Assembly: GCF_009900715.1 (NCBI RefSeq)
Contig: NZ_JAAAJC010000001.1
Coordinates: 248,001 to 312,000 of the forward strand
DNA from: Halococcus salsus
GTDB lineage: Archaea; Halobacteriota; Halobacteria; Halobacteriales; Halococcaceae
Length of the DNA: 64,000 bases
Reading direction: 5' to 3'
Shown here: piece by piece, positions 9,317 to 17,608 of the stretch
How positions within the stretch are numbered: the stretch's first letter is position 1
How the letters are laid out: each line of letters starts with the position of its first letter
The notes under the pieces: generated by a model
The model's database searches: none
Told to the model about the DNA's origin: nothing
The model's input: the letters and a program-made list of their open reading frames with translations, nothing else
Program-made: the position numbers and the translations under genes

Positions 9317-9496
9317 ATGGCATCAGTCAAATCACAGATGCGTCGCGAAATGAAGAAAGAGGGGCGGCGACAAATCCGAGAGTACAAAAAACAACTCCGG
9401 AAACGGGGTGTTCCGTCTAAAGAACGAAATCGGTTGGTTCGAGAGTTCAAGAAACAGCTCCGAAAGCAGCGGCGGAAAGTGCTCAGAAACGTCTGA
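9317..9496 (+). CDS. Small, very basic protein with internal repeat
   Basis: A 59-residue reading frame preceded by a strong ribosome binding site (GGGAGGTGA at 9300-9308, about 8 bases before ATG). It has 25 Lys/Arg against 5 Glu, extreme for a haloarchaeon with an acidic proteome. Residues 20-30 (IREYKKQLRKR) and 41-51 (VREFKKQLRKQ) are near repeats, linked by a GVPSKERN turn, so a helical hairpin is likely. Base composition is AT-richer than its neighbours. A nucleic-acid or ribosome-binding role is plausible but is inference. It resembles no family I recognise. Confidence 0.6.
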   Translation: MASVKSQMRREMKKEGRRQIREYKKQLRKRGVPSKERNRLVREFKKQLRKQRRKVLRNV

Positions 9497-9527
9497 GCAT
9501 TAACTCGGGATTCTCGGAATAAACGAA

Positions 9528-10136
9528 CTACGAAACTTCGAAAACACGCAACGTATCGCGTTTCGTACGTTCGGAAAACCGCTGGACGAGTCCGAGGTCG
9601 GTGAATATCCCCTTCCAGTTCCGGTAGTAGAGCGGGAAGTCGTCGTTGACGTAGTTCACGTCGCCGTGGTCGTCTGAATCGTCCCCCTCGTTCTCGACGG
9701 TGACGAGCAGGTCCGCCGTGACGCGGGCCACCTCCTCGAAGACACCAGTGTTCTCCGGCGGGACGTGCTGGAGGGTCTCGACCGAGTAGACCACGTCGAA
9801 GGCGTCGTCGGGGAACTCGGGGAGGACGTCTTCGATCGCGCCGGTGTGGAACGTGCCCGCCGCGGCCAAGTCGGGGTACCCGTCGGCCATCGCCGCGAAG
9901 GACTCGTCGTTGATGTCGATGCCCGCGAGGTTCGAAAAGCCCGCCTCCTGGAGGTGGGCGAGGTGTCGACCGGCGCTACAGCCGAGTTCGAGGATCGTCG
10001 CGTCCTCGGGGACGGCAGCCGTACAGACTTCGGCGAGGCGTTCGCTCGTCGCGTTCGGGCCCAGGTGTGCGTAGTACGCGGGTGAGAACTCCCCGGAACG
10101 GCCGGCCCAGCAACGGTGGTTCTCGGCCGGATCCAT
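9528..10136 (-). CDS. Class I SAM-dependent methyltransferase
   Basis: A 202-residue Rossmann-fold methyltransferase: motif I ILELGCSAG (48-56), acidic loop GIDINDE (strand 2), then DVVYSVETLQHVPPE for motif IV. The C-terminal part (NVTFPLYYRNWKGIF-like region, here DFPLYYRNWKGIFTDLGLVQRF) probably shapes the substrate pocket; the substrate is not known. It occupies the place downstream of sdhB where haloarchaea usually carry sdhA, but shows no relation to succinate dehydrogenase. Confidence 0.85.
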   Translation of the reverse strand: MDPAENHRCWAGRSGEFSPAYYAHLGPNATSERLAEVCTAAVPEDATILELGCSAGRHLAHLQEAGFSNLAGIDINDESFAAMADGYPDLAAAGTFHTGAIEDVLPEFPDDAFDVVYSVETLQHVPPENTGVFEEVARVTADLLVTVENEGDDSDDHGDVNYVNDDFPLYYRNWKGIFTDLGLVQRFSERTKRDTLRVFEVS

Positions 10137-10202
10137 ACCCCGCCCTTCGGCGAGGGTAGTTAAATACTCGTCAGGATCGAGTGGTGTCGGCGGCGGTCGA
10201 GA

Positions 10203-11057
10203 TTACCAGAACTTCAGGTTGTCCTTCACGGCCTCGCGCTTCAGCTCCTGGATGTGCTCGGTCAGCGGGATGTCCTTCGGGCAGACCTCCGTACACGAGA
10301 ACTGGGTCTGGCACCGCCAGACACCGTGTTCCTGTTCGAGGATGTTGAGGCGGTGTTCCTTCAGGTCGTCCTCCTCGCGCTCGTCCATCGCGAAGCGGTA
10401 GGCTTTGTTGATCGCCGCCGGGCCGAGGTACTTGTTGTCGCCCGCCGCGATGTTGCACGAGGACTGGCAGGCACCACACCAGATACAGCGCGTGCTCATC
10501 TTGATCTTCTCGCGGTTCTCGCGGCTCTGGAGCTGCTCCTCGCCGTCGGGGGTCTCGCCCTGGAAGTAGGGTTCGACCGCGTGCATCTGGTCGTAGAAGT
10601 GCTCCATGTCCACGACTAGGTCCTTCTCGACGTCCTGGTGGGGCAGGGGTTCGACCCGGACGGTGTCGGCGTCGAGGTCCGCGATCTGGGTCTGACAGCC
10701 GAGGCGCTGCGAACCGTTGATGAACAGCGCGTCGGAGCCACAGACGGCCTGGCGACAGGAGTGCCGGAAGGTCAGCGTCGAGTCGTAGTGGTCGCGGGCG
10801 TAGATCAGGGCGTCGAGCACCGTCATGCCCTGCTTGAGCGGCACCTGGAACTCGTCGAACCGGGGTTTCGTCTTGCCCTCGACCTCGGGGTCGTAGCGGT
10901 AGACGACGAGGCTGACGTGCTCACCTTCCTCGTCGGCGGCCGACTCCGCGCGCGCCTCGCGCTCCTCGGCGTCGACCCGCTTGCGTTCGAGCCGGCGTTC
11001 CTGCGGGGAGTCGCCCTGTTCGCTCTCGGCGTCCGATTGCTGTATCTGTGTACTCAT
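10203..11057 (-). CDS. sdhB: Succinate dehydrogenase iron-sulfur subunit
   Basis: A 284-residue electron-transfer subunit of complex II. An acidic N-terminal extension (residues 1-45) precedes the ferredoxin domain with [2Fe-2S] ligands C101, C106 and C121 (CRQAVCGSD, the Asp variant also known from bacterial SdhB) and the C-terminal helical domain with CIWCGACQSSC and CTEVCPKDIPL for the [4Fe-4S] and [3Fe-4S] clusters. It passes electrons from the flavoprotein to the quinone site in SdhC/D. It is the last sdh gene here: no flavoprotein (sdhA) gene follows. Confidence 0.96.
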   Translation of the reverse strand: MSTQIQQSDAESEQGDSPQERRLERKRVDAEEREARAESAADEEGEHVSLVVYRYDPEVEGKTKPRFDEFQVPLKQGMTVLDALIYARDHYDSTLTFRHSCRQAVCGSDALFINGSQRLGCQTQIADLDADTVRVEPLPHQDVEKDLVVDMEHFYDQMHAVEPYFQGETPDGEEQLQSRENREKIKMSTRCIWCGACQSSCNIAAGDNKYLGPAAINKAYRFAMDEREEDDLKEHRLNILEQEHGVWRCQTQFSCTEVCPKDIPLTEHIQELKREAVKDNLKFW

Positions 11058-11069
11058 TGGTTGTGTCGG

Positions 11070-11435
11070 TTAGCTCATTCCCGTCATCGCGAGCGCGAGC
11101 CGAACGCCCTGGATTATCAGTGCCGCGCTGGCGACCACCAGCACGCCGGCGACGACCTTCTTCTGGGTTCCGTCGAGGCCCTGGTTCACGAGCGCGTTGT
11201 AGACCCCGTTGACACCGTGGAAGGTCGCGGTGATCAAGAACAGGATCATCGTCGCGAAGTAGCCCACCTGGCTCATCCGGGCGCTCGACCCCATGAGGGT
11301 GATCTCGTAGGCGTGGTTCACGAAGTGGAGGAGCATGAAGTGGAAGGCGAGCACGACGATCAGGAACGCCGCCGTGACCCGCTGGAGGAACCACCGCCAG
11401 CCCCGTCGGTCGAACGAGGAGTACTGTTCGGCCAT
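11070..11435 (-). CDS. sdhD: Succinate dehydrogenase membrane anchor subunit
   Basis: A 121-residue protein with three hydrophobic helices (about residues 18-40, 55-78, 97-118). The HFMLLHFVNHAYEI segment in the first helix carries candidate haem/quinone-side histidines. It follows sdhC directly (start next to the sdhC stop) and precedes sdhB by 12 bases, the usual haloarchaeal order C-D-B. It anchors the complex and contributes to the quinone pocket. Confidence 0.92.
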   Translation of the reverse strand: MAEQYSSFDRRGWRWFLQRVTAAFLIVVLAFHFMLLHFVNHAYEITLMGSSARMSQVGYFATMILFLITATFHGVNGVYNALVNQGLDGTQKKVVAGVLVVASAALIIQGVRLALAMTGMS

Positions 11436-11828
11436 CTAGAAGGCCCCCGAGAGGAAGGTTGGGACGCTGGCTACGGCGATGATCCCGGTCAGGACCAGCG
11501 ACGCGTAGAAGCTCTTGTCCTGGGATTCGAGCCCGACCCCCAGGTCGACGAACAGTAGTCGAATGCCGTTCAGGATGTGGAAGGCGGCCACCGCAAGCAG
11601 GCCGACCTCGAGGATGCGAACCAACAACAGCCCCTCCAGACTCTGGAGGGTCGTGTTGTAGGTGTTCGCCCCCGACATCGCCGTGCTCAGAACCGAGATG
11701 TGGACGAAGAGATAGCCGATCAGCACCCAGCCCGTAAACTTATGAAAAACCCAGGCCCACATCCCGGCGGAGAACTCCCGCCACCGGCCGAAGTCCTCCA
11801 CGAGGCCCCGTTTGTACGACTGACTCAT
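11436..11828 (-). CDS. sdhC: Succinate dehydrogenase cytochrome b556 subunit
   Basis: A 130-residue membrane subunit with three helices (about 25-50, 65-90, 105-128). [19 protein letters not shown] and the later [12 protein letters not shown] are the SdhC family signature, with His ligands for haem b. It is the first gene of the sdhC-sdhD-sdhB operon; an ACTAAAC-type TATA element in the 107-base gap shared with divergent rfcL probably drives it. Confidence 0.94.
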   Translation of the reverse strand: MSQSYKRGLVEDFGRWREFSAGMWAWVFHKFTGWVLIGYLFVHISVLSTAMSGANTYNTTLQSLEGLLLVRILEVGLLAVAAFHILNGIRLLFVDLGVGLESQDKSFYASLVLTGIIAVASVPTFLSGAF

Positions 11829-11935
11829 GCGTTCGGACTCTCGTACCCGCCGGGTTTAGTCGTTACGTACCCGGCACACGTTCCGTCGGGATCGCGTTCG
11901 CAACCACTAAACCCGACTCGATCCTGATCCACGCA
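11829..11935. promoter_or_regulatory. Divergent sdhC / rfcL promoter region
   Basis: The gap between the divergent starts holds an ACTAAAC-like TATA element on each strand (about 11855-11862 reading towards sdhC, 11906-11912 reading towards rfcL), each about 25-30 bases from its start codon. This is the spacing expected of leaderless haloarchaeal transcripts. Confidence 0.55.
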
Positions 11936-13381
11936 ATGGACTGGACCGAGACGTACCGCCCGTCGACCCTCTCCGAAGTCCGGGGCAACAACAAGGCCCG
12001 CGACGCCCTCCGGGAGTGGGCCGAGACCTGGGAGGACCACCGCGAGGCGGTCATCGTCCACGGCGCGCCGGGCGTCGGCAAGACCAGCGCGGCCCACGCA
12101 CTCGCGAACGACATGGGCTGGCCGACCATCGAGCTCAACGCCTCGAATCAACGGATGAAAGCCATCATCGAGCGGGTCGCGGGCGAGGCCGCCAAATCCG
12201 GCACCCTCTCGGGCGGCAGTGCGGGCCGGCGGCTCGTCGTGATGGACGAGGCCGACAACCTCCACGGGAACGTCGACCGCGGCGGCTCGCGCGCGATCAC
12301 GAGCCTCGTGAAGGAGGCGGGCCAGCCGATGATACTCATCGCCAACGAGTTCTACGAGATGTCGAACGCGCTCCGGAACGCCTGCGAGACCATCGAGTTC
12401 CGCGACGTCTCGGCGCGCTCGATCCTCCCCGTGCTCCGGGACATCTGCCGTCAGGAGGGCGTCGAGTACGAGGACGACGCCCTCGAAGCCATCGCCGAAC
12501 AGAACTCGGGGGATCTTCGTGGCGCAGTCAACGACCTCCAAGCGCTCGCCGAATCCACCGAGAGACTCACCGTCGACGACGTGGTGACCAGCGACCGCGA
12601 CCAGACGACGGGGATCTTCGACTTCCTCGACGCGCTGATCAAGGAGGAGGACGCCGAGGGCGCGCTCCGGATGTCCTACGACGTCGACGAGACGCCCGAC
12701 GACCTCATCAACTGGATCGAGGACAACGTCCCGAAGGACTTCCATGGAGCGGAACTCGCCGACGCCTACGACAACCTCGCGAACGCCGACCGCTGGCTCG
12801 GTCGGGTGCGCGCGACCCAGAACTACTCCTACTGGCGCTACGCGGGCGACGCGATGACCGCCGGCGTGGCCGCCTCGCGCCGCGAGCCGAAAGGTGGCTG
12901 GACGCGCTACGGCCCGCCGAGCTACTGGTCGAAGCTCGGGCGCTCGCGCGGCACGCGCGACAAGCGCGACTACATCGCCCAGCGGATCGCCGAGACCGCC
13001 GGCGTGAGTATGGCGAGCGCGCGCCGCGAGGTCATGCCCTACCTCGCGACGATGACCCACCACTGCACCAACCGGGAGCTGACCGTGGCGATGACGGCCC
13101 GCTACGACCTGGAGGCGAAACACGTCTCGTTCATCACCGGCAGCGGCGAGAGCACCAACAAGGTCCAGTCGATCGTCGAGGACGCGGCCCGGCTCCGCGA
13201 GGAGGCCGCCGTCGAGGGCTCACAGGGCGCGTTCGAGGGCGCGACCAGAACGGACGACGACCCGCTCGCCGACGACCCGAACGAGGGTGACGAACCGGAC
13301 GACGTCGACGAGCCGGAAGCCGAGGACCCCGCCGAGACCGAAGCGGACGACTCTCAATCCGGCCTCGCGGATTTCTACTGA
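11936..13381 (+). CDS. rfcL: Replication factor C large subunit
   Basis: A 481-residue AAA+ clamp-loader subunit that, with RfcS, loads PCNA on primed DNA. Walker A is GAPGVGKT (43-50), Walker B VVMDEAD (101-107); the start MDWTETYRPSTLSEV is the family hallmark. After the AAA+ and lid domains comes the RfcL collar, then an acidic tail (about 430-472) ending in QSGLADFY, a PCNA-interacting (PIP) motif. Length is normal for haloarchaea. It is divergent from sdhC with its own promoter. Confidence 0.97.
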   Translation: MDWTETYRPSTLSEVRGNNKARDALREWAETWEDHREAVIVHGAPGVGKTSAAHALANDMGWPTIELNASNQRMKAIIERVAGEAAKSGTLSGGSAGRRLVVMDEADNLHGNVDRGGSRAITSLVKEAGQPMILIANEFYEMSNALRNACETIEFRDVSARSILPVLRDICRQEGVEYEDDALEAIAEQNSGDLRGAVNDLQALAESTERLTVDDVVTSDRDQTTGIFDFLDALIKEEDAEGALRMSYDVDETPDDLINWIEDNVPKDFHGAELADAYDNLANADRWLGRVRATQNYSYWRYAGDAMTAGVAASRREPKGGWTRYGPPSYWSKLGRSRGTRDKRDYIAQRIAETAGVSMASARREVMPYLATMTHHCTNRELTVAMTARYDLEAKHVSFITGSGESTNKVQSIVEDAARLREEAAVEGSQGAFEGATRTDDDPLADDPNEGDEPDDVDEPEAEDPAETEADDSQSGLADFY

Positions 13382-13426
13382 CCCCGCCACCTGCGAGCTT
13401 TTCCCCCACCCACGCGAGATCCGGCC

Positions 13427-14482
13427 ATGCGTGCCGCAGTCCTCACCGAGTACGGCGAACCGCTCGACATCCAGGAGATAGACGACCCCGAACCCGCGAG
13501 CCACGGGGTCGTCGTTGACGTCGAGGCCTGCGGGATCTGCCGGAGCGACTGGCACGCCTGGCACGGCCACGGCGAGTGGGCCGACGACCGGGTCCCGCTG
13601 GGGCAGGTCCTCGGCCACGAACCAGCAGGCGAAATCGTCGCGGTCGGCGACGAGGTCACGGCGCGCGCGGTCGGCGAGCGGGTCGCGGTGCCGTTCAGCC
13701 TCGGCTGTGGCTCGTGTCCCACCTGCCACAACGGTCACGGCAACGTCTGTGCGAACGACCGTGCGCTCGGGTTCGAAGCCGACGCTCCGGGGGCGTTCGC
13801 CGAGCGGGTCCACGTCCCGAACGCCGAGTACAACGTCACGCCGCTCCCCGACGGTGTTTCACCGGTGGCGATGGCGGCGCTCGGCTGTCGGTACGTCACC
13901 GCCTACAACGCGCTCGCGCGCCGCGCCGACCTGCAGGCCGGCGAGTGGCTCGCGGTCGTGGGCTGTGGCGGGGTCGGTCTCTCGGCGGTCCAGTTGGGCG
14001 CGGCGCTGGGCGCGCGGGTGATCGCCGTCGACCTCGACGAGGCCGCACTCGCCCTCGCGACGGACCTCGGCGCGCGGGCGGCGGTCGACGCGACCGACGA
14101 TCCAGTGAGAGCGATCCGCGACCTGACGGACGGCGGCGCACACGTCGCGCTCGACGCCCTCGGGAGCGCCGAGACCTTCCGCACCACCATCGACTGCCTC
14201 CGGCGGCGCGGCCGGCACGTCCAGGTCGGGCTCACGGGTGAGGCCGAACGCGGTGAAGTCTCACTCCCGGTCGACGAACTCACGCGCAACGAGATCGATC
14301 TCCTCGGAGCCCGCGGCCTCTCGCCGACGCGCTACGGCGACCTCTTCGACCTGCTCGCAGGTGGTGAGATCGACCCCGGCGAACTCGTCACTCGTGAGGT
14401 GAGTCTCGACGAGGTTTCGGACCGACTGGCGGCGATGGACGAGTATGGAGTGACGGGGATCGAGGTCGTCACCGACTTCTAG
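13427..14482 (+). CDS. Zinc-dependent alcohol dehydrogenase family protein
   Basis: A 351-residue medium-chain dehydrogenase/reductase. Catalytic zinc ligands C36 and H64 with E65 (GHE), structural zinc cysteines C94, C97, C100 and C108, and the nucleotide-binding GCGGVGL motif (about 174-180) are all present. It oxidises an alcohol or polyol with NAD(P); the substrate cannot be read from sequence. The gene overlaps the convergent transporter ATPase gene by four bases at its 3' end. Confidence 0.92.
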   Translation: MRAAVLTEYGEPLDIQEIDDPEPASHGVVVDVEACGICRSDWHAWHGHGEWADDRVPLGQVLGHEPAGEIVAVGDEVTARAVGERVAVPFSLGCGSCPTCHNGHGNVCANDRALGFEADAPGAFAERVHVPNAEYNVTPLPDGVSPVAMAALGCRYVTAYNALARRADLQAGEWLAVVGCGGVGLSAVQLGAALGARVIAVDLDEAALALATDLGARAAVDATDDPVRAIRDLTDGGAHVALDALGSAETFRTTIDCLRRRGRHVQVGLTGEAERGEVSLPVDELTRNEIDLLGARGLSPTRYGDLFDLLAGGEIDPGELVTREVSLDEVSDRLAAMDEYGVTGIEVVTDF

Positions 14483-15222
14483 AGGATCTTCGAGAGGAAC
14501 TGCTGGGCGCGGTCGGTGTCGGGGTCGGCGAAGAAGCGTTCGGGCTGGGCGGTCTCGACCACGCGACCTTCGGACATCAACACGACCCGGTCCCCGACCT
14601 CGCGGGCGAACCCCATCTGGTGGGTCACCACCAGCATCGTCATCCCCTCCTCGGCGAGCCCGCCCATGACGTCGAGTACTTCCCCGACCAACTCGGGGTC
14701 GAGCGCGCTCGTCACCTCGTCGAACAGCATGACGTCGGGCTCCATCGCGAGCGCGCGGGCGATGGCGACGCGCTGTTGCTGGCCGCCCGAGAGCTGGCTC
14801 GGATACGAACCGGTCTGGTCCGAGAGCCCGACGCTGGCGAGGAGCTCCTCGGCGCGCTCGGTGGCCTCTCCCTTCGAGATCCCCTTCACCTTCCGCGGCC
14901 CGAGCGTGACGTTTTCGAGCGCGGTCTTGTGCGGGAAGAGGTTGAAGCTCTGGAAGACCATCCCGATGCGCTGGCGGAGCCGGTTGATGTCGGCGTCCGG
15001 GGCCGAGATCGCCTCGCCCTCCAATCTGATCTCGCCCGACTGGATCTCCTCCAGTCTGTTGGCACACCGCAGCAACGTCGACTTCCCGCTGCCGCTCGGG
15101 CCGATCACCACACAGACCTCCCGGTCCTCGACGTCGAGGTCGACGTCCCGCAGGACGTGGGCGTCGCCGAAGTACTTGTTCACGCCGTCGAACTCGAGGA
15201 TCGGCGTCGACGGGGTGCTCAC
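14479..15222 (-). CDS. Amino-acid ABC transporter ATP-binding protein
   Basis: A 247-residue ABC ATPase of the GlnQ/HisP type. Walker [10 protein letters not shown] (41-49), Q-loop [10 protein letters not shown] (about 89-98), signature LSGGQQQ (144-150), Walker B VMLFDEV (164-170) and the H-loop in VVTHQMGFA are intact. A GTG start overlaps the permease stop by four bases (GTGA), implying translational coupling. With the permease and lipoprotein genes upstream it forms an importer for a polar amino acid. Confidence 0.95.
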   Translation of the reverse strand: MSTPSTPILEFDGVNKYFGDAHVLRDVDLDVEDREVCVVIGPSGSGKSTLLRCANRLEEIQSGEIRLEGEAISAPDADINRLRQRIGMVFQSFNLFPHKTALENVTLGPRKVKGISKGEATERAEELLASVGLSDQTGSYPSQLSGGQQQRVAIARALAMEPDVMLFDEVTSALDPELVGEVLDVMGGLAEEGMTMLVVTHQMGFAREVGDRVVLMSEGRVVETAQPERFFADPDTDRAQQFLSKIL

Positions 15223-16046
15223 GAGTTCCCTCCGGCGGGGTCGGCACGGCGTTCGAGGTAGCTCACGACCCGGCCGAGCGGGATGGTGATCATGAGGTAG
15301 GCGACCGCGACGATCACGATCGGGGTCCAGGGGTCGAACGTGTTGCTGTTGACGTTCCGGAAGGCGCTGATGAGTTCGGGGACCGCGAGCACCGTCAGGA
15401 GGGAGGTGTCCTTCACGAGGATGACCTGGTCGTTGCCGATGGCGGCGAGCGCGTTGCGCCAGGCCTGCGGCAGGACCACCTCGCGCATCGACTGGATGTA
15501 CGAGAGCCCGAGCGACCGCGCGGCCTCCATCTGTCCGCCGGGCACCGACTCGATCCCGCCGCGGATCGCCTCCCCGATGTAGGCCGCGTGGTTCAGCGTC
15601 AGCCCGATGATGGCGGCCGGAACCGAGAAGTCGGAGAAGGGGAACTGGCCGGCCGGCCAGAGCGTCGGCACCCCGAAGTAGATCACGAACAGCTGGAACA
15701 GGAGGGGCGTGCCGCGGAAGAACTCGATGTACCCCCGCGCGACGTTCCGCGTGAAGCCGGTCCGCGAGACCCGCCCGAGACCGACGAAGACGCCGGCGAC
15801 CACCGACAGCACCGAACTGATGACCACGATCTTGAGCACCGTGATGAAGGCGTCCGTGAACTGCGGGTAGACCACCTCGATCAGGAGTCCGAGGTCGACC
15901 TGGAAGACGACGATGTAGCCGATGAACACCGCGATCAGGAGCGTGAACAGCCCCGTGACCACCATCCCGACCCACTTCAGGGTCGTGTCGTTGAACAGCC
16001 GGCTCTCGGCGGCCCCGTGCGTCGCGTTCGTTTGCGTGTCGGCCAT
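15219..16046 (-). CDS. Amino-acid ABC transporter permease
   Basis: A 275-residue HisMQ-family permease. It has about five or six membrane helices, the diagnostic [17 protein letters not shown] stretch (about 128-144), and the EAA-type cytoplasmic loop [17 protein letters not shown] that contacts the ATPase. It lies 40 bases downstream of the solute-binding protein gene and overlaps the ATPase gene. A single permease suggests a homodimeric channel. Confidence 0.95.
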   Translation of the reverse strand: MADTQTNATHGAAESRLFNDTTLKWVGMVVTGLFTLLIAVFIGYIVVFQVDLGLLIEVVYPQFTDAFITVLKIVVISSVLSVVAGVFVGLGRVSRTGFTRNVARGYIEFFRGTPLLFQLFVIYFGVPTLWPAGQFPFSDFSVPAAIIGLTLNHAAYIGEAIRGGIESVPGGQMEAARSLGLSYIQSMREVVLPQAWRNALAAIGNDQVILVKDTSLLTVLAVPELISAFRNVNSNTFDPWTPIVIVAVAYLMITIPLGRVVSYLERRADPAGGNS

Positions 16047-16086
16047 TGCGGGGAGTTAGCAGGAGGCAGTGATAGGTGTAGGTGGT

Positions 16087-17052
16087 TTAACTGTCGAAGT
16101 ACTCGTTGTAGATCTCGTCGTAGGTGCCGTCGTCGCGGATGGTCGAGAGCGCCTCGTTCACCCGCTTTCGGAGCTCGTCGTCGTTCTGCCGGAACGCGAT
16201 GCCGTACTCCTCGACGGTGAGGGTGAGGTACGACGGCGCGTTCTTGCCCTGGTTCGCGGCCTCGCCGTCGCCCTCGACGAACCGGACCGCGTCGGAGTTC
16301 TCGTTGACGAACCCGGCGTTGACGGTGTTGTCGTTGATGACCGCGGCGACCTGGTTGTTCATCAGCGCGCTGAACGCGTCGGGGATCTGGTCGTAGCTCT
16401 CGATCGAGAGGTCGCCGCCGAACTCCTCCTTCAGCTCCGCGGCGGCGTCGGCCCCGGTCGTCCCCTTCTGGACGCCGACCGTCTGCCCCTTGAGGTCGGA
16501 CTTCCCCGAGATATCGCTGTTCTGGAGGGTGATGATCGTCTGGTAGGCCGTGAAGTAGGGGTCCGAGAAGTCCACCTTCTTCGCGCGGTCGTCGTTGATC
16601 GTCATCGCGCTCATGATCACCCGGAAGTTGTTGTTGTTGAGCGAGGGGATGATGCTGTCGAACGAGGTGGCCTGGAACTGCGGGGTCATCCCCAGCTGCT
16701 CGCCGAACACCGCCTTCGCGATGTCGACGTCGAACCCGACGAGCTCGTCGTCGTTCGTCCGGTACTCGAACGGTTTGTAGGGGATGTCCGAGCCGATGGC
16801 GATGCGCTGTTGGTTGTTCGACCCGCCGCTCTCGTTGCCGCTCGCCGCGCCGCCGGACCCGTTCCCCGCCGCGCCGCTGCCGTTCCCGGCGCTGCCACTT
16901 CCGTTTCCACCACCGCTGCCGCCGCTCCCGCCCTCGCTGCTGTTGTTTCCGCCGTCGCCACCACCGATACACCCCGCAAGGGAGAGCGCCGCGACCCCCG
17001 CACCGGTCGCCTTCAGATAGCCGCGCCGCGTCGCCGAGCGATCCTTTACCAT
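16087..17052 (-). CDS. Amino-acid ABC transporter substrate-binding lipoprotein
   Basis: A 321-residue exported lipoprotein: twin arginines at 9-10 (ATRRGYLK), hydrophobic core, lipobox LAGC with C28 as the anchor, then a Gly/Ser/Asn-rich tether to about residue 75. The rest is the bilobed SBP_bac_3 domain (GFDVDIAKAVFGE, KVDFSDPYF, GVQKGTTG). Ligand is probably a polar amino acid or glutamine-like compound; the exact choice is not readable. First gene of the three-gene operon. Confidence 0.94.
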   Translation of the reverse strand: MVKDRSATRRGYLKATGAGVAALSLAGCIGGGDGGNNSSEGGSGGSGGGNGSGSAGNGSGAAGNGSGGAASGNESGGSNNQQRIAIGSDIPYKPFEYRTNDDELVGFDVDIAKAVFGEQLGMTPQFQATSFDSIIPSLNNNNFRVIMSAMTINDDRAKKVDFSDPYFTAYQTIITLQNSDISGKSDLKGQTVGVQKGTTGADAAAELKEEFGGDLSIESYDQIPDAFSALMNNQVAAVINDNTVNAGFVNENSDAVRFVEGDGEAANQGKNAPSYLTLTVEEYGIAFRQNDDELRKRVNEALSTIRDDGTYDEIYNEYFDS

Positions 17053-17280
17053 ACCCCGTCTGGGGAGATGAGGCTTTTCACTCTTTCGTCACGGACCGGC
17101 ATTCGGGCCGGGTTCCTCGTGTTCCCCGCCGAAAGAACGAACGAACCCGCACGGCGGGCGGGTCTTTCCGGATGAACGGTCGGTCGGGCGTCGGCGGACG
17201 ACTCGGATCGGGGGTCGGGTCGCGCGAAGCGTCGCTCGGCGGTCGAGCGTCGATGGCGGGTCGATGAAAAGCGGAGGTGT

Positions 17281-17574
17281 CTACGCGACCGTGTAGCCCT
17301 TCTCGCGAAGGAACTCCTCGATCCGGCCGGTGTGGTTGCCCTGAAGTTCGATGGCGTCGTCCTCGATGGTGCCGCCACAGGCGAACTTGGATTTCAGGTC
17401 CGAGGACAGACTCGACATGTCGACGTCCTGTGGGTCGAACCCTTCAACTATCGTTACCTCCTTTCCGTATCTGCGCTCGTCGATGCGGATGGTGATCTGC
17501 TGGGACTCTCGCGCCACGTCTTCGCAGACGCAGAGTTCCTGAGGCAGGCCGCACGTCGAGCAGACTTCCGACAT
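17281..17574 (-). CDS. Translation initiation factor aIF-1 (SUI1 family)
   Basis: A 97-residue SUI1/eIF1 protein. A Cys-rich N-terminus (C6, C9, C14, C16 in [13 protein letters not shown]) is followed by the SUI1 fold ([44 protein letters not shown]). It checks start-codon choice on the small ribosomal subunit. A clear TATA box (TATTTAATA, 17600-17608 read on the minus strand) lies 26-34 bases upstream, inside the end of the transglutaminase gene, so it has its own promoter. Confidence 0.95.
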   Translation of the reverse strand: MSEVCSTCGLPQELCVCEDVARESQQITIRIDERRYGKEVTIVEGFDPQDVDMSSLSSDLKSKFACGGTIEDDAIELQGNHTGRIEEFLREKGYTVA

Positions 17575-17599
17575 TACACTGGGAAATATGAAGTCATCG

Positions 17600-17608
17600 T
17601 ATTAAATA
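17600..17608 (-). promoter_or_regulatory. TATA box for aIF-1 gene
   Basis: TATTTAATA on the minus strand, 26-34 bases before the ATG at 17574. It overlaps the 3' end of the upstream gene. Confidence 0.65.

Noticed and set aside
9528-10136. Possible remnant of sdhA downstream of sdhB
   Set aside because: The frame is an intact SAM methyltransferase with its own motifs; no FAD-binding or flavoprotein signature is present.
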